Shown here: in pieces, positions 11,559-22,700 of the stretch
How the letters are laid out: each line of letters begins with the position of its first letter
Numbering within the stretch: position 1 is the first letter of the stretch
NCBI GenBank assembly: GCA_018524725.1
Contig: JAEUWP010000624.1
Location: 1 to 47,356, forward strand
DNA length: 47,356 nt
Direction: 5' to 3'
Source: Podaxis mareebaensis
Taxonomy: Eukaryota > Basidiomycota > Agaricomycetes > Agaricales > Agaricaceae
Translations under genes and position numbers: made by a program
Notes under the pieces: generated by a model
The model's input: only the letters and a program-made list of their open reading frames with translations
Told to the model about the DNA's origin: nothing
Databases searched by the model: none

Positions 11559-12454
11559 GCTTTCCTCAGCACAAAAGTCCCAGCCTTCCTCGCCGCCTTT
11601 GTCTGGTTCACTTCCCAGTGGACAAACGAGTGCTTTACTCGGGTCATCACTGTACGTTGTAACTTGTTTGCCACCTTACCATTCCGACGACGCTGTCAAT
11701 GATGTCGCCTTCTTCCTGCATTTGGGCCATTGCATCCAGTTGGTCTCTCCAACTGTTGAAGTTGAACGATGGCTATCCATTGTTTCATACTACCATTTCT
11801 ATCGCTCCTATGATGCTATGTCTTGTTTACAACAAATTGGTCTTTTTTTATGCCCCCCGTATGCCTCTCTCATATTATTGGAGGCAGTTTTTCTGTAGTA
11901 CTTCGTTCCCTTTGTGAATGTTACTTATGTAGCGACATACCGTACTGCATGTTCTTTGATACTCTGAACCTGAATTGTAGTATAACGACCTGGGCTTCAC
12001 GTATTTGTCGTACCAGGTCGTCTCGTATGACGGCTACAACACCAGATTCACTTAGGACTCATGGAGGTCACACATTGAACATTGGGCAGCAGTGCCTCAA
12101 GGGCTCCTGAAGTACTGGGCTTGCAATTGTGTATAATACAACCCGACCTACAGAATTTGATGCACCCGCGTACTGCTGACACCCACATGTCTAAGAACAT
12201 GATACCATGCTCCACCCTACCTTTGCGCTTCCCCCTGCTTTGCTTGTCACATCAAAAGTCACGTCAGCCGAAGGTGCCGAATTCATAGTCCGCGGGTTGA
12301 ATGACATGTATGGATAAGGGAGTTAGGGGTGAAGAAGGTAGTCTTGATACAATCTGTTAATGTAATTAGTGAGAAGTATGTACACGATTAAGACATCAGA
12401 TATATGAAGGGAAAGATTATAAATGGTTTGAGACTATGATAAAAAATTAGGCCA
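11559..12454. other. 3' flank of the membrane gene; host/transposon boundary
   Basis: Nothing convincingly coding is seen. The left part is probably the 3' UTR. CpGs persist to about 12290 and then almost vanish, so the edge of the transposon nest, and the left end of the pogo element, is probably near 12300. I could not identify a terminal inverted repeat or a TA duplication for that end. Confidence 0.45.
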
Positions 12455-12792
12455 TTAGAAATGATAACCATAGGAGGGTGGAAAGTGTATATAGGGTGGT
12501 CCAAAATGTCCCATGTTATTATTTGCTGGCAGCTGAGAGGTCAGGATTGGACTGGGATACTGCAGATATGGTTGAATCACAGCTGATTGCAGGCCCTTGA
12601 CTTTGGGGGGTGCAACATCATTCTGGATGTGACCAGACTGATGCTGATGTTGTTGTGTTCCATAGAGTCCCGAAAACTGTGTATTGACTGTTAATGAATC
12701 TTTGTTCACCTTCAAATGATGATGAATTTGTTCCATAAAAGTAGCCTTGGTGCTGTCATCACCAAGGCTCAATGCCTGAGCCAAGATCCAAA
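12455..12792 (-). pseudogene. pogo-family transposase, C-terminal part (left fragment)
   Basis: This is the C-terminal end of the transposase whose main part lies at 42232-44260. Removing LTR1 and one GATCC copy makes the frame run from SSYSKQDL directly into WILAQALSLGDDSTKATF with no extra or missing base. The joined part resembles a small helix-extended-loop-helix (SAP-like) motif, followed by a Gln/Pro/His-rich tail ending at 12455. It is 30 kb from the rest of its gene because of the nested insertions. Confidence 0.75.
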
Positions 12793-12797
12793 GATCC
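12793..12797. repeat. LTR1 target-site duplication, left copy (GATCC)
   Basis: GATCC precedes the LTR1 start TGTGATGAAC. The matching copy follows the LTR1 end CTAACA at 42227-42231. Five base pairs is the usual size for LTR elements. Confidence 0.9.
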
Positions 12798-12801
12798 TGT
12801 G

Positions 12802-13631
12802 ATGAACTTGCCCTGGACACTGCACATCAACATCATCTATCACACCCTCATCCATGAACTCAGCCTCCCAAATGCCTCCCAAGACACCACTGCTGATACC
12901 AATGAATCTGCCAGCAACTTGACTTGCTATAGAAATGAAGCCTTTGCCAATCATCACCTTCCTGGTCATGCCTCACTCTTCTCTGAAGACTGACCAACCC
13001 CTGGACCCATATTCTACTCCACTGATCATATGATGACTGAGATACTGTGCATTGCTTGGGAGAATGCTCCCTTCACTCATGTCTTCAACCCAATGGCCTT
13101 TACATCTAGACTATTGCTAACAACTTCAACTTGTCCTGGGCTCACAGTTGGAAGATGATTCCCTATGCTGGAGAACCAATTGTATTCCTTCACCCCTACA
13201 TGATGTACCCACTAGAAGTTGTCCCTCATATTATCAAATATGAAGTCACCTGTGGCCTCTACTTCTGAGAAGTAGAAGTCTATTGCATTGATCCTAACTC
13301 CAAGGATCCACCCTCTATTCCTCTGTGGCATACCCAGCTTCCTCCACTCATCAGCATTGACTCCAATGTTTCTAGCATTGATGAGTCACCTCTTGAAGAA
13401 CTGGCTGTTGCTCCACCTCCATCTCCTCCCTATCCACCTCCCTATGTCACTGGAGATATCTCCTCATCATCCTCATCATTACAGTCACTGTGCCACAGCC
13501 CAATAGTCAAGTCAGACTCTTCTGACTCTCCACTTGTCAGGAACTTCACAGTTCCCTCTTCTGCCTCATCCCCCACCTCATTTATGTCTGATTCTTCTAA
13601 TGGACAACTTTATCCAGACTTAGACTTGTAG
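12802..13631 (+). pseudogene. LTR-embedded ORF, copy 1 (broken)
   Basis: The ATG is positions 5-7 of the LTR itself. The protein aligns with copy 2 at 26549-27364: HELSLPNAS versus HELGLPNAS, HMMTEILCIAWENAPFTHVF, and KSDSSDSPL near the C-terminus. This copy has a TGG-to-TGA change at 12991 and a net 1-nt deletion near 13093. It also has the TGA at 13266 shared with copy 2, after which it stays open for about 120 codons to a TAG at 13629. The N-terminal half looks globular; the C-terminal part is Pro/Ser-rich (PPYPPPYVTGDISSSSSS). No known domain was recognised. Confidence 0.7.
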
Positions 13632-13965
13632 TATACACCTGTTGTCTATTGCTTAGGATGTATGGACAATCTCTAGTATTACCCTCTGTTCTGCTTCCCT
13701 CTTGTTACTCCTTGATTACTTGTTTTGAACTATTCTTGGACTTAGTCTATTTCTTAGTCTGTTTCTATTATTATCCTTTTCTGCTCTGTAGTTACATATC
13801 TTGATTAATTATTGAACTTAGCACTACATCATCATAGCTTCCCAATTAGGACTTTAGATGTAGAGCTTAAATAGCTACCCATGTACTGGAAGTGCAAGCT
13901 TCCAATATTCTAAAATCTCATTCTTAAATCTCATTTGTATCCTCTTACCTGTGAGATTGATGTTA

Positions 13966-13973
13966 GTTGACAA
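13966..13973. repeat. KDZ element target-site duplication, left copy (GTTGACAA)
   Basis: This perfect 8-bp word is repeated at 42019-42026. Outside both copies, LTR1 sequence continues and aligns with LTR2, so this is a genuine insertion scar. Eight base pairs is reported for Zisupton/KDZ and hAT elements. Confidence 0.9.
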
Positions 13974-14057
13974 CACATAGTCCACCTACATTGTAATGAG
14001 TGACACGAACCAGTGGGCACATACAATGTAGTGACTCAAGTGGTCATAACAGGCCCA
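13974..14057 (+). repeat. KDZ left terminal inverted repeat
   Basis: This repeat pairs with the reverse complement of 41936-42018; my hand alignment matches about 70 of 83 positions. It contains an internal 9-bp palindromic pair, TACATTGTA (13987-13995) and TACAATGTA (14022-14030), separated by 26 bp, so the terminus can fold on itself. Confidence 0.85.
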
Positions 14058-14279
14058 CTGGCTTCACCGGGAACTTCCGAGGCTCAGTACCATAATTGGC
14101 AAACATGGGTACTGATGTCACATTTGCCCAGCAGAGGACTGGCACTTGGGCAAATGTATCACTGTGCCAGCTATGAACACTGGCACAAAGCTGGCAACCA
14201 CCTGCCATCAATTTAACTAAGAAATAATTAATGAGTCACTCATGTGTTAGTGCCAAAATGATTCTTGCCCTATGCAACA

Positions 14280-15192
14280 TTACAAGTCTGTATCATGTGA
14301 AAGCCTAGTATTCTGAGTGGTGCCGTGATCAATGTCAACTATCTTCTTCATTATGTCCTGCTGAACCAACACATCAACATGCTTGCCAAGTTCCATAATT
14401 GAGTCTCCGGCATGCTCAATTGCCCTGAGCTTCTGGGACTTGGAATGATAAAGGCAATGGGCTGCATCCTTGTAGCTTAAGCCATATTGCTGCTGAAGAG
14501 CTTTGACCTCAGCATGAAGGGCAAGGAGTTTGTGCTCTGTCAAGCCCTAGAAGGTGGGGTTGTCAGTTGCCGGTTAAGCCAAAGTAGGAATGACTGACCG
14601 GCACAACAGGCACCATAATTTTTCTGGCATTGATCAAGAGGTAGGGAAGTCTGTCCCTTGACTGTGGCTAAGAACAATGTTGAAGTGAGATAGATTGACA
14701 AAATTGAGCTAGATTGCAAATTATCAGCATTTGAGCCAGCAATAGATGTGGTAACGACAGGGGGATCCTGAGTAAGAGCAGTGCCAATAACAGGACTGGC
14801 AATAAGGGCAGGCTCTAGAAAATGACTGGCAAGAATCAAGGACTGGCAACATTGCTCAGCAAGAATCAAGGACTGGCAACATTGCTTGGCAAGGATGGAC
14901 CACCAGCAACAGCACTGACAGGTAGACTAGCACTGGCAACAGCACAAGCAGGAGGTCAGAACCAGCAAAGAGGTGACAACAGTCAGGAGGAAGGAAGAGG
15001 ACTTACACCACCGGCAGCATGATCAGCCATGAGATTTCTTTTCATAGCCTCTGAGTCTAATGCACTTTGGGTGGCATCCTTGAGGAACAAGGGAACCAGG
15101 TAATGTTCTCCTTCTGTGGTGGTGCATATGGTAAACAATGTTGGTGTCTCAGCAGAGAGCAACAAGTCCTTGGAAGTTGGGGCTGAATCCAT
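14280..15192 (-). pseudogene. KDZ cargo gene 1: small helical protein, unknown function
   Basis: A minus-strand multi-exon gene is inferred. The first open segment (15192 to about 15003) ends at a canonical GTAAGT donor. A later exon reads ARKIMVPVVP and joins GLTEHKLLALHAEVKALQQQ across a 52-nt intron (14598-14547; GTCAGT..TTCTAG) with the frame kept. The last exon (14546-14280) is Lys/Leu/Ala-rich and predicted helical (YGLSYKDAAHCLYHSKSQKL). The region between (about 14990-14670) is repetitive ('ggcaacattg' twice) and probably intronic. No domain is recognised; association with the KDZ element is by position only. Confidence 0.5.
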
Positions 15193-15695
15193 GCAAATGG
15201 GCTCTGGCAGTAGGGGGAAGGCATTTAAGATAGATCACCAATTATCTGGATTGTTCAGCTAAAAGATATAACTTGATCACACATGTGGTGAGCTTAATGT
15301 GAATCATGTGATCATATTTAAACAAAGGACAATGACAAAGTTAAAAAATTTTGATACAACTTGAACCATCACCATCAGCATCCACCTCATCCTGATCATG
15401 TCCAAAGCAACTGCCACTGAAATTTCACAAATGCTCGGGAGATTGGAAGATTGATTTCGGCAGGCAGTGCATGATGGCAGCATTGTAGAGGTCATGAAGA
15501 GAAGCAAGAAGGAGATGGTGAGTGTAGTTCTTCCACATGTGGTTCACATTTTCTGACCACCTACAGCTGGATGTATTCACCCATTCGAACAGCACCAATG
15601 CTGATATCAAGGCTGCATTCAAGAAACATACGTTCATAATGTTTATTATCATGGACTGGCAGAAAAATGGAAAAAAACCCAGTTTTGCTGACTGA
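15193..15695. other. KDZ element, spacer between cargo genes 1 and 2
   Basis: No gene with convincing coding character is seen. The stretch lies between the divergent starts of cargo genes 1 (minus) and 2 (plus) and may contain both promoters and the first exon of cargo gene 2. A/T-rich runs occur at 15300-15350. Confidence 0.4.
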
Positions 15696-17857
15696 GTGCA
15701 GGAGCAGTTGTCATGGTATGAGGCCAGAAAGGTAAGTGACATGTCCTGCTGCAACATACTATGCCTGACATGTTTCCAGGAACATAGTATCAAGGGTGCT
15801 GAGCAACGCAAAGGATCCCTGACACCTGCAGCAACACAGCAAGAGGGGTCCCCAACTCTGCCAGTGCAAGTCCCCACAGAAATGAACATGGCACCACTTG
15901 AAGATGAGCCTGCACAAGCAGAGGTCCAACAGCAACAACTGGCAAAGGTTGCAACTGCAGCACCTCAATGACTGGCATCACAACTTCTGGTGCCAGCAGC
16001 AACAACAACAGCAGTGGACCATCCTATGGACATAGATAAGGAAGCAGCCCCACTGGCAAGAAGTGATGGCATGCCTAAAAATCCAGACAAAACAGCACTG
16101 GCTCCATCAGCAACACTGGCTGTTAGGGGTAGCCAGCTGCAGGCAATGCTGGTAGCAGGACTGAGCTGGCACAGGGAGAAGACACCACAAGTAGCCATGG
16201 AGTTGCTGATGGAGGTGTCTTTGGATATGGATACAAATGAATACCAACCATCTGACAGTTTGTTGCCACTATGGGTTCAGAAGCATATGGGTAAAGCATG
16301 GCATAATAGGGGAGACAAGGGGCAGGACCAGTTACACAAGAAGGGGAAATGGAAGGCAAAGGAAAGGGAGGGAGGTGGGAATGCAATGGAAGCTGGCCTG
16401 CTGAAATGACTGGCAGCCAAGCTATTCATTTGGCAACCACCTTGGGCATCTGGCAGGCTCAATGATCCCTCCTGTGAGCACTGTGATTCATGGGATATTG
16501 CATGCCAGGAGAATGTTGGAGGTGGAGCCTGTGTGAGCTGCTGCACACTCAAAATGCACTGCAGCATTGTTACCAGCAGGCAAACAAGGGAACAGTGACC
16601 ATGGCAACAAAGCCCCAAGAATCTGGTCCCAATCCAATCACCTCAGGCTCAGGAGGAATGCCCTCAAGAAACATGGAAACGAAAGTTTGAATATGTGGAG
16701 ATATCCGATGACGAGGACGAGGGGCTGCCAAAGTGTGTAGTGGCAGGAGAGCAAGCACTGGTGCTGGCAGTGGCTTCTTCATTGGCGGCAACACCAGCAG
16801 AACCTCACAACCAGCCTAAACTACATCCACAGATTGTGCAGCCTGCTCCTTCAGCACAGTTGCCTGCAACCCCCAGCCCATCTAGTGAACAGAGAAAGTC
16901 ACTGCCCACAAAACAGCACCTTGATTTGGATGACTGTAAGTAGACTGCTTTCCACTACCTCCACTGTCAACTGACTGCCATGCTTGAGTGGCCAAAGGGA
17001 TTGATGCATATGGGGCATCTGTCCTGGACCTCGCAGCATGTCATTACAACACTCATGATGACACAGTATGGTGACTCAATGACCTGGAGGGGAAGATGTG
17101 GGGTTTGGCTGGACACCTAGACATTATAATTACAAGGACCGGTGTGAGAATGACTGCCACCCAAGCTGACGCAGTGAGACATCTAGAGCACCTGGAAAGG
17201 ACAGTGGACACCCTCACCTGGAAGGTCAATGAGGTATGTGAATTCCTTGGCCTGGGGGGAGATGGTTGGGACCAGCTGGGAGTGCATCCCCAGTTGGATG
17301 AGCCACCGGCTGCCAAAGCAATTTTCATTGGCTGACCCAAAGCTGCTGTGGGCGATGAAGCAGCTGGTGCTGGAAATGGTTCAGCACAAATCATGTCACC
17401 AGCAATGGGACAATCACCAGAAGTGATACCGGCACTGGCACTGGCAACTGCTACCTCAGCACCCATGTCACCAACACAATCCCCCCTCCCTTCAGGCCCC
17501 ACACCCCTGGCAATACTGGCACCTGCATCTGCACCCCACAACTCCAGATCCACACCATCCTTGCCCTCACAAATGCCTCCAATGTCCCACTCAGATTCCT
17601 CACTGCCTCTGGCCCCTGTTAATTCCCCAATGCAAATGCCAGCACAACCTGTTCCACCACTTTCATGGGACAATTGGCCACCTCCACCAGCATGGTCTCC
17701 CATTACTGTGGTGGGCCTTACACCATGTTCCCCATCCATTCCATTGCCATTGTGTACCCCTGCCTCCCACCCATGTCGCTCTTGGTCCATTCACAACTTG
17801 CCACTCTCCCAATGCCACTCAAAAAGAACTTCAGGGGACATGATGGATACTGACTAG
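15696..17857 (+). pseudogene. KDZ cargo gene 2: Zn2Cys6-like cluster plus coiled coil
   Basis: One frame runs from 15696 to 16943 through stops at 15969, 16407 and about 16597. It encodes a Gln/Ala/Pro-rich region, a basic stretch (KKGKWKAKEREGGG), then six cysteines at 16473-16562 spaced C-x2-C-x6-C-x8-C-x2-C-x6-C, the spacing of fungal Zn(II)2Cys6 DNA-binding domains. An acidic ISDDEDEG segment follows. A GTAAGT donor at 16936 and ACACAG acceptor at 17066 (131-nt intron) keep the frame into LNDLEGKMWG and a heptad-like HLEHLERTVDTLTWKVNEV. A long Pro/Ser-rich tail then runs to 17857, with one stop near 17333. A DNA-binding regulator of the element is an inference. The basic loop residues of classical Zn2Cys6 proteins are weak, so a structural zinc cluster is also possible. 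Confidence 0.55.
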
Positions 17858-18056
17858 TACAGATGATGTATTTTTGTTAGCATGTAAATATAATTTGTCT
17901 CTTGGTATGTACCGATTAGATATACAAGTGGGCACTCAAGTGCCAGCAACATCGGTCACCATTGCCGAAGAAAAGTTCAGCACAGCATGTTCTGCCAGCA
18001 ACAGTGGTCACCATTGCCGAAGAAAAGTTTGGCACAGCATGTTCCCTGGCCCCATT

Positions 18057-19432
18057 TCACTGTAAATATCTCAAGTTCAGCTTTTGATTTCTCCGCCCTT
18101 TTACTTGCATGGTCACAGTGAGGGCCTCCTCTGTTGCTAATTGGTCTGATGTTTTGTGTTGCCAGTGGTGATTACTTTGGCTGGCTCCCCAATCTTGTTT
18201 TTCATGTAGTGGCCAGGTGATAGGTGGGGGGGTATTCAGTATTTGCTGCTGCACCTCACTAGGGCCAGAGAGCAATGCAATGGCTGGAGCTGGTACTGCA
18301 TATTGAGGATTGCCATCTTCAGGGCCATTCACTGGCAGGCCTGGAGTCACTCCTAGTGCCATCAGTGCATCAGCATATTCCTGGTTGATGATAACAATGC
18401 CAGGAATGTCCAGACCTGGATCACCCAAAGTAGTTGCCTTGTTCACAGCCCAATTGCTGTCTCGTTCTCCTGCACAACCTGGGGTCATAACCATACAGCC
18501 AGTGTTTTCATCGGCATTCCCACACTGGGCTGAGCCAAGGGTGCCACATGGAAGTGCACCTGTGCTGTTCCAACTGCTGAGATTTTCTCCATCAACTTCC
18601 ACTGGACCAGCTGCAGCTGTAATCTCACAGCCAGTGTTTTCCTCGTCCTCAGGAGATGCAGCCGACCTGAAGGTGCCAATTTTTTCCCCAGCAACTGAGT
18701 CTCTGGCATTATCGGCAACATCCCAAGGCCCACCATGTTCACTGGTGATACTTGGGCTCCCCAGATCATCCTCTTCATCAGGATCCTGTGCTTCAGCAAG
18801 GTCACAGTCTCCTTCCTCCACCCCAAAATTGACATTGTGATCCCCACCTGGCCGTTCTCCCTCATGTGTCAGTGCATGTTCCTGCCATCTCCCCCTCCTC
18901 TATGCCCCCTTGGATGCTTCTTCCTTTGCTGTATTGACACTGGCTGATGTCACAAACTGTCAGGATATGCTGCACTCAATAATTCACCCTTTTTCATCTC
19001 ATACATCTGGAACCAGAATGCATCTTCAGGCCCATCCAGTTGGCACTGCAAGACATGGTGAAGGAATTTCAATATATCATCTTTCCTCATATTTCAGGGA
19101 TCCCAGATGACAAAGCTATCTGGCAGGTACTGTGGCACAATAAAATTCGAAGTGCTCTTCACAAGACTGCCAAATGGCATGTGTTTCTTGACATTGCCAG
19201 TCGCGAGTCCTGCTTCCTAATGAGATGTGCAGCTTGCATTCATAAGGCAACACCTATGGTAGTGAATGTTCAAATACAACCTCATTAGATCTTCTAGTTC
19301 ATCCTTCCTCATTTCCCCCATTGTGACATCTGATAATATTGGAAATCCTTTTGTGGTCATGCTGATCAATGCATTTGTCATGGCTGAAGGTGTCAGCAAT
19401 ACAGCCGAATGCTGTTTTGCTTGTTCAAGGTC

Positions 19433-19435
<3 letters not shown>
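18057..19435 (-). pseudogene. KDZ cargo gene 3, 3' part (downstream of LINE A)
   Basis: This continues the gene that starts at 35606. Across the LINE A scar the frame reads GEYIKDLEQ then AKQHSAVLLTPSAMTNAL with no frame change. Downstream pieces (FIVPQYLPDSFVIWDP; DDILKFLHHVLQCQLDG near 19115-19000) look coding but are separated by stops or introns. The segment 18821-18057 is an open acidic, Pro/Gly-rich frame (PDEEDDLGSP; PGIVIINQEYADALMALG), either the C-terminus or a separate ORF. The function is unknown. Confidence 0.5.
19421..19435. repeat. LINE A target-site duplication, left copy (15 bp)
   Basis: TTGTTCAAGGTCTTT is repeated exactly at 26369-26383. The last three T residues merge with the poly-T tract. 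A 15-bp duplication plus a poly-A tail indicates target-primed reverse transcription. Confidence 0.92.
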
Positions 19436-19463
<28 letters not shown>

Positions 19464-19780
19464 ACATTTATTGCAATAGACTAGCTACTACAAATGGGTG
19501 TGCGATAGCAGTCCCAAGAGCCGAAACCTACAGACAGGAGAAGGAAACAGAGAGAAAAAGAAAGAGAAGGAAATGGGGAGGGGAGTGAGGGAGCTATTGA
19601 GAGACAACCAACACAAGATATAGTGTACAACTAATCGGACAGAAAGAGAGAATGAAGGTGAAGATGAAGAGAAGTAGGGAAGAGGAAGCTAGCTAGAGGC
19701 AAGTGAAATTAAGATAGATGTGAAGGGAAGAGACCCCCTTAATGAATGTCGGGAGCGCCATGTAATGCCAGCCTCTCTTG
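19436..19780 (-). other. LINE A 3' UTR and poly-A tail
   Basis: T-run at 19436-19457 on the plus strand, then a segment conserved with LINE B (GCAATAGA-CTAGCTACTACAAA), then purine-rich sequence ('gagaaggaaacagagag') up to the ORF2 stop. The conserved tail next to the poly-A is a plausible RT recognition site; that is an inference from its conservation. Confidence 0.7.
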
Positions 19781-22700
19781 TCAAGTAAGCCGTCGAGTGT
19801 TGTAGTCCTCAAAGGTAATTGGTCCTTGTATCTGGTCAGTGAAGGAAAAGGCTGCCGGGTTTTCGCGGAGGAACGAGATGAGCCAATGGATGTTCATACG
19901 AATACCATATGGCCAGTGGTAAAGGGGACAGTGGTGGATGATGTGGTCCTGTGTCTCGAGTTCCTCGCCACATGGGCAGGAGGTGATGTAGCGCCCTGGG
20001 AAGAAGTGCTGTCTGAAAGTGCCAATGGGCGCGTGGTCAGTGACACAGCGCGTAAAGCGTGCACATAGGTTTGGGTCAGTGCCGAGGCCTGATGAGAGCC
20101 AGGTGCCACTGTTGGTGTACTTGGGTTCCAATGGTTGGTCCACCGAGTTGGTAAGGGGAAGCCAATTATGGCCTTGATGTTTAGGGACGTTCATTTTTTG
20201 TCTCCAGAGGGTGAGACATTTGGTGGTGTAGTGGTTACGAACATAGCCTAGGGAGGTGCGGATGGGGAACCGTGGGTTATTAGGTATGCACAATGATTTG
20301 GCAAGGTTGTGCACTTGGAAGTGTACCGACCATTTTTCCAATGAAGGGACTGACCAGAAGTGGATGTTGTTGAGTGCAGAGGAGGACAACCACTCTCGGA
20401 GGAGAGGAATGACTGCTAGCACATCCTTGTGAGCACTATGAGGGCCGTAGTTGAAGAGAAGTTTGGCAGAAGAAATAGAGTCTGTAAAAAGAGAAATAGA
20501 GGAACAACTCTTAGATATAGTGAGAGAGATAGCAGAAAAGAGACTGAGTTGGATGGCATATGATTCTGAGTCCACAGAGAGAACTTCCCCACAGGGGTGG
20601 ACAGAAGAAGAGAGAATATCTGATGCAGAAGAGCCGAAGACTAAATATGCAGAGGTAGTGGAGAGCTGCGGGTTGAGGGGAACAGAGCCATCAGAAGAAA
20701 CTACTAATGAAACTGGAGAAGAGAAAGAGGAATCTCTAGCTACATTGAGGGACTGAATGTATCTAGCTTTGACATTATTATCAATGGGGGTAGGGCATTG
20801 ATGGAAATGAATTTGAGAATTAAAGTGGTCGACAAGGCATTGACCAGGCTTGGTGTTAGGGTGTAGGCGATTGAATTGGTCCGAGACTAATTGGGTGTCA
20901 GACACAAAGTCTAGTGCCATGGATCGAGTTTTGGTGGAGCGCGCGTCAAGCAGGTCGATGTCGCATGTGAGAATTTTAAGGGGATGGGAGGGAGGAAGGG
21001 TTTGGAAGTGGAGTGAACATCGCTTGGCAAGTTTGAAGAGATGGAGTTGGATGGGGATGAGACCAGCAATAGCCTCAACACCACCTGTGGGTGTTGTGTG
21101 GAATGCACCAGTAATCCATAGGGCTGCAGACCGCTGCATTTGTTGAAGTTGTTTGATAAGGCCTCTGTATTGGCCATTGCGATTGAACCACAGATGGAAG
21201 CCATATATGGCTATGGGAACGACACAAGACCTATATAAAAGGCACTTGTGAAGTGGGGATAAACCTCAAATAGAATTTCCGAGGAGGCGCATGCACTTGA
21301 CAGTAGAGAGCGCTTTTGTGGAGTAGTATCGGACATGTTCTTTGAAGGAGAGTGCCCAATCAAAGTAAAATCCCAAGTATCTAAGGTGACACTTGGGGAT
21401 GAATATGAGATGACCATCTGTGGGGTGATCGACAATGACGTGTGGGTCGGGTTCCACCCAAGGGCAGTTGGAAAAATGAAAGGCCTCAGTCTTGTCATGT
21501 TCAAGAGCGAGGCCCATTGAGGTTAGCAATTGTTCGCAACTAAGATATACTGAAGCGAGTAATTTACAATTAGTATGGAAAGAGTCAGATTGTACAATGA
21601 TGAGACCATCGTCTACAAAAGAAAGTAGTTTACACCTAGCATCATTTGAAAACTTGTGAATGAAAGGTGAAAGATAGAGAGCAGTAAGGATGGGAGACAG
21701 AGCAGAACCTTGACCTATGCCTACAGAAGCAGGAAATGGGGGGGAAATGTCATTGTTCCAGGAATATTTAGTGAAACGATTGACTAGATAGTTTGAGAAG
21801 AAAGAGACTACAGAAGAATGGAAACCATGTCTTTTAAGAATTTCAATTAAAAGGGAATGATTAATAGAAGGAAAGAATTGAGCAACGTCAAAGGCGAGGA
21901 CACTCGTTTTCAGATTTCTTTTCCATCCAGAGTGAACCATATGGGTGACAAAGACACCTGCATCCTCAGTCGAGCAGTGGATGATGCCCCCAAATTGAAG
22001 AGGGTGTACTAAATCGAACTGTGTTGATTCGAATTGAAGACGATTGGAAATCATCTTCTCGATAAGTTTGCCTAAGGTGTTGAGGAGGACAATTGGCCGG
22101 AACATTTTAGGCATTGAGTAATGAGGTTTATTCGGTTTAGGAATAATAACCGAAGTAGATGTCTTGAAATATTCTGGCCACGTGTGGAATTGAATACATG
22201 CAGAGGTGAAAGAAGTGAAGTTCGATTTGATGATGTCATCGGACATGAGGAATTTAACGTGGGCCCATGTGAGATGGTCTGGGCCTGGAGTGGAGGAATT
22301 AGTGCAGGGTGATAGGGCATCCGTCAATTCCCTGGGTGAGAATGGAGGCCATGATCACTCTTCTTGTTTAGGAGTGAAATTGGCTGTATTGAGATCAACT
22401 GGTCAGTTGGATGCCGCATTGTATGTTTCATTGAGTGCCTTCCACAGGCTTTCTGGTTCATCACATGGCTGTCCCTTGTGAAGGATGGATTGGGATGGGG
22501 GAAGGTTCTGCTTTTTCACCCATGACATTAAATCCCAAGGTCGTCGCTTTTCCCTAGAGATTTCTAAGATTTTCGAATCAAAAAATTCCCTCTTTGCTTT
22601 CTTTGTGGTGCGTCTGAAATTACTCCAATTACGTTTGGTGCGGTGGGCATTAAAGGCATGCAAAGCATCAGAGCAGTGGTTGTTCCACCATGGCTTCAAG

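Larger units (their letters stand above)
12798..13973 (+). mobile_element. Solo-LTR-like element LTR1, left fragment
   Basis: The element starts TGTGATGAAC and, after removal of the KDZ insertion, ends CTAACA at 42226. That is TG..CA-type termini with a perfect 5-bp duplication, giving about 1376 bp. It aligns along its length with LTR2 (26545-34853), for example at GTACTGGAAG-GCAAGCTTCC near 13890 and 27630. Most of this fragment is an open reading frame (see 12802-13631). No internal retrotransposon genes are attached, so it behaves as a solo LTR or a very small LTR element. Confidence 0.85.

Noticed and set aside
17053..17790. Long minus-strand open frame opposite cargo gene 2
   Set aside because: Gly/Asp-rich mirror of a Pro/Ser-rich plus-strand tail; the plus strand has the intron and coiled coil.
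20451..21146. Plus-strand open frames inside LINE A (and similar ones in LINE B at 28465-29556)
   Set aside because: They are antisense shadows of ORF2; the minus-strand frame has RT and RNase H motifs.
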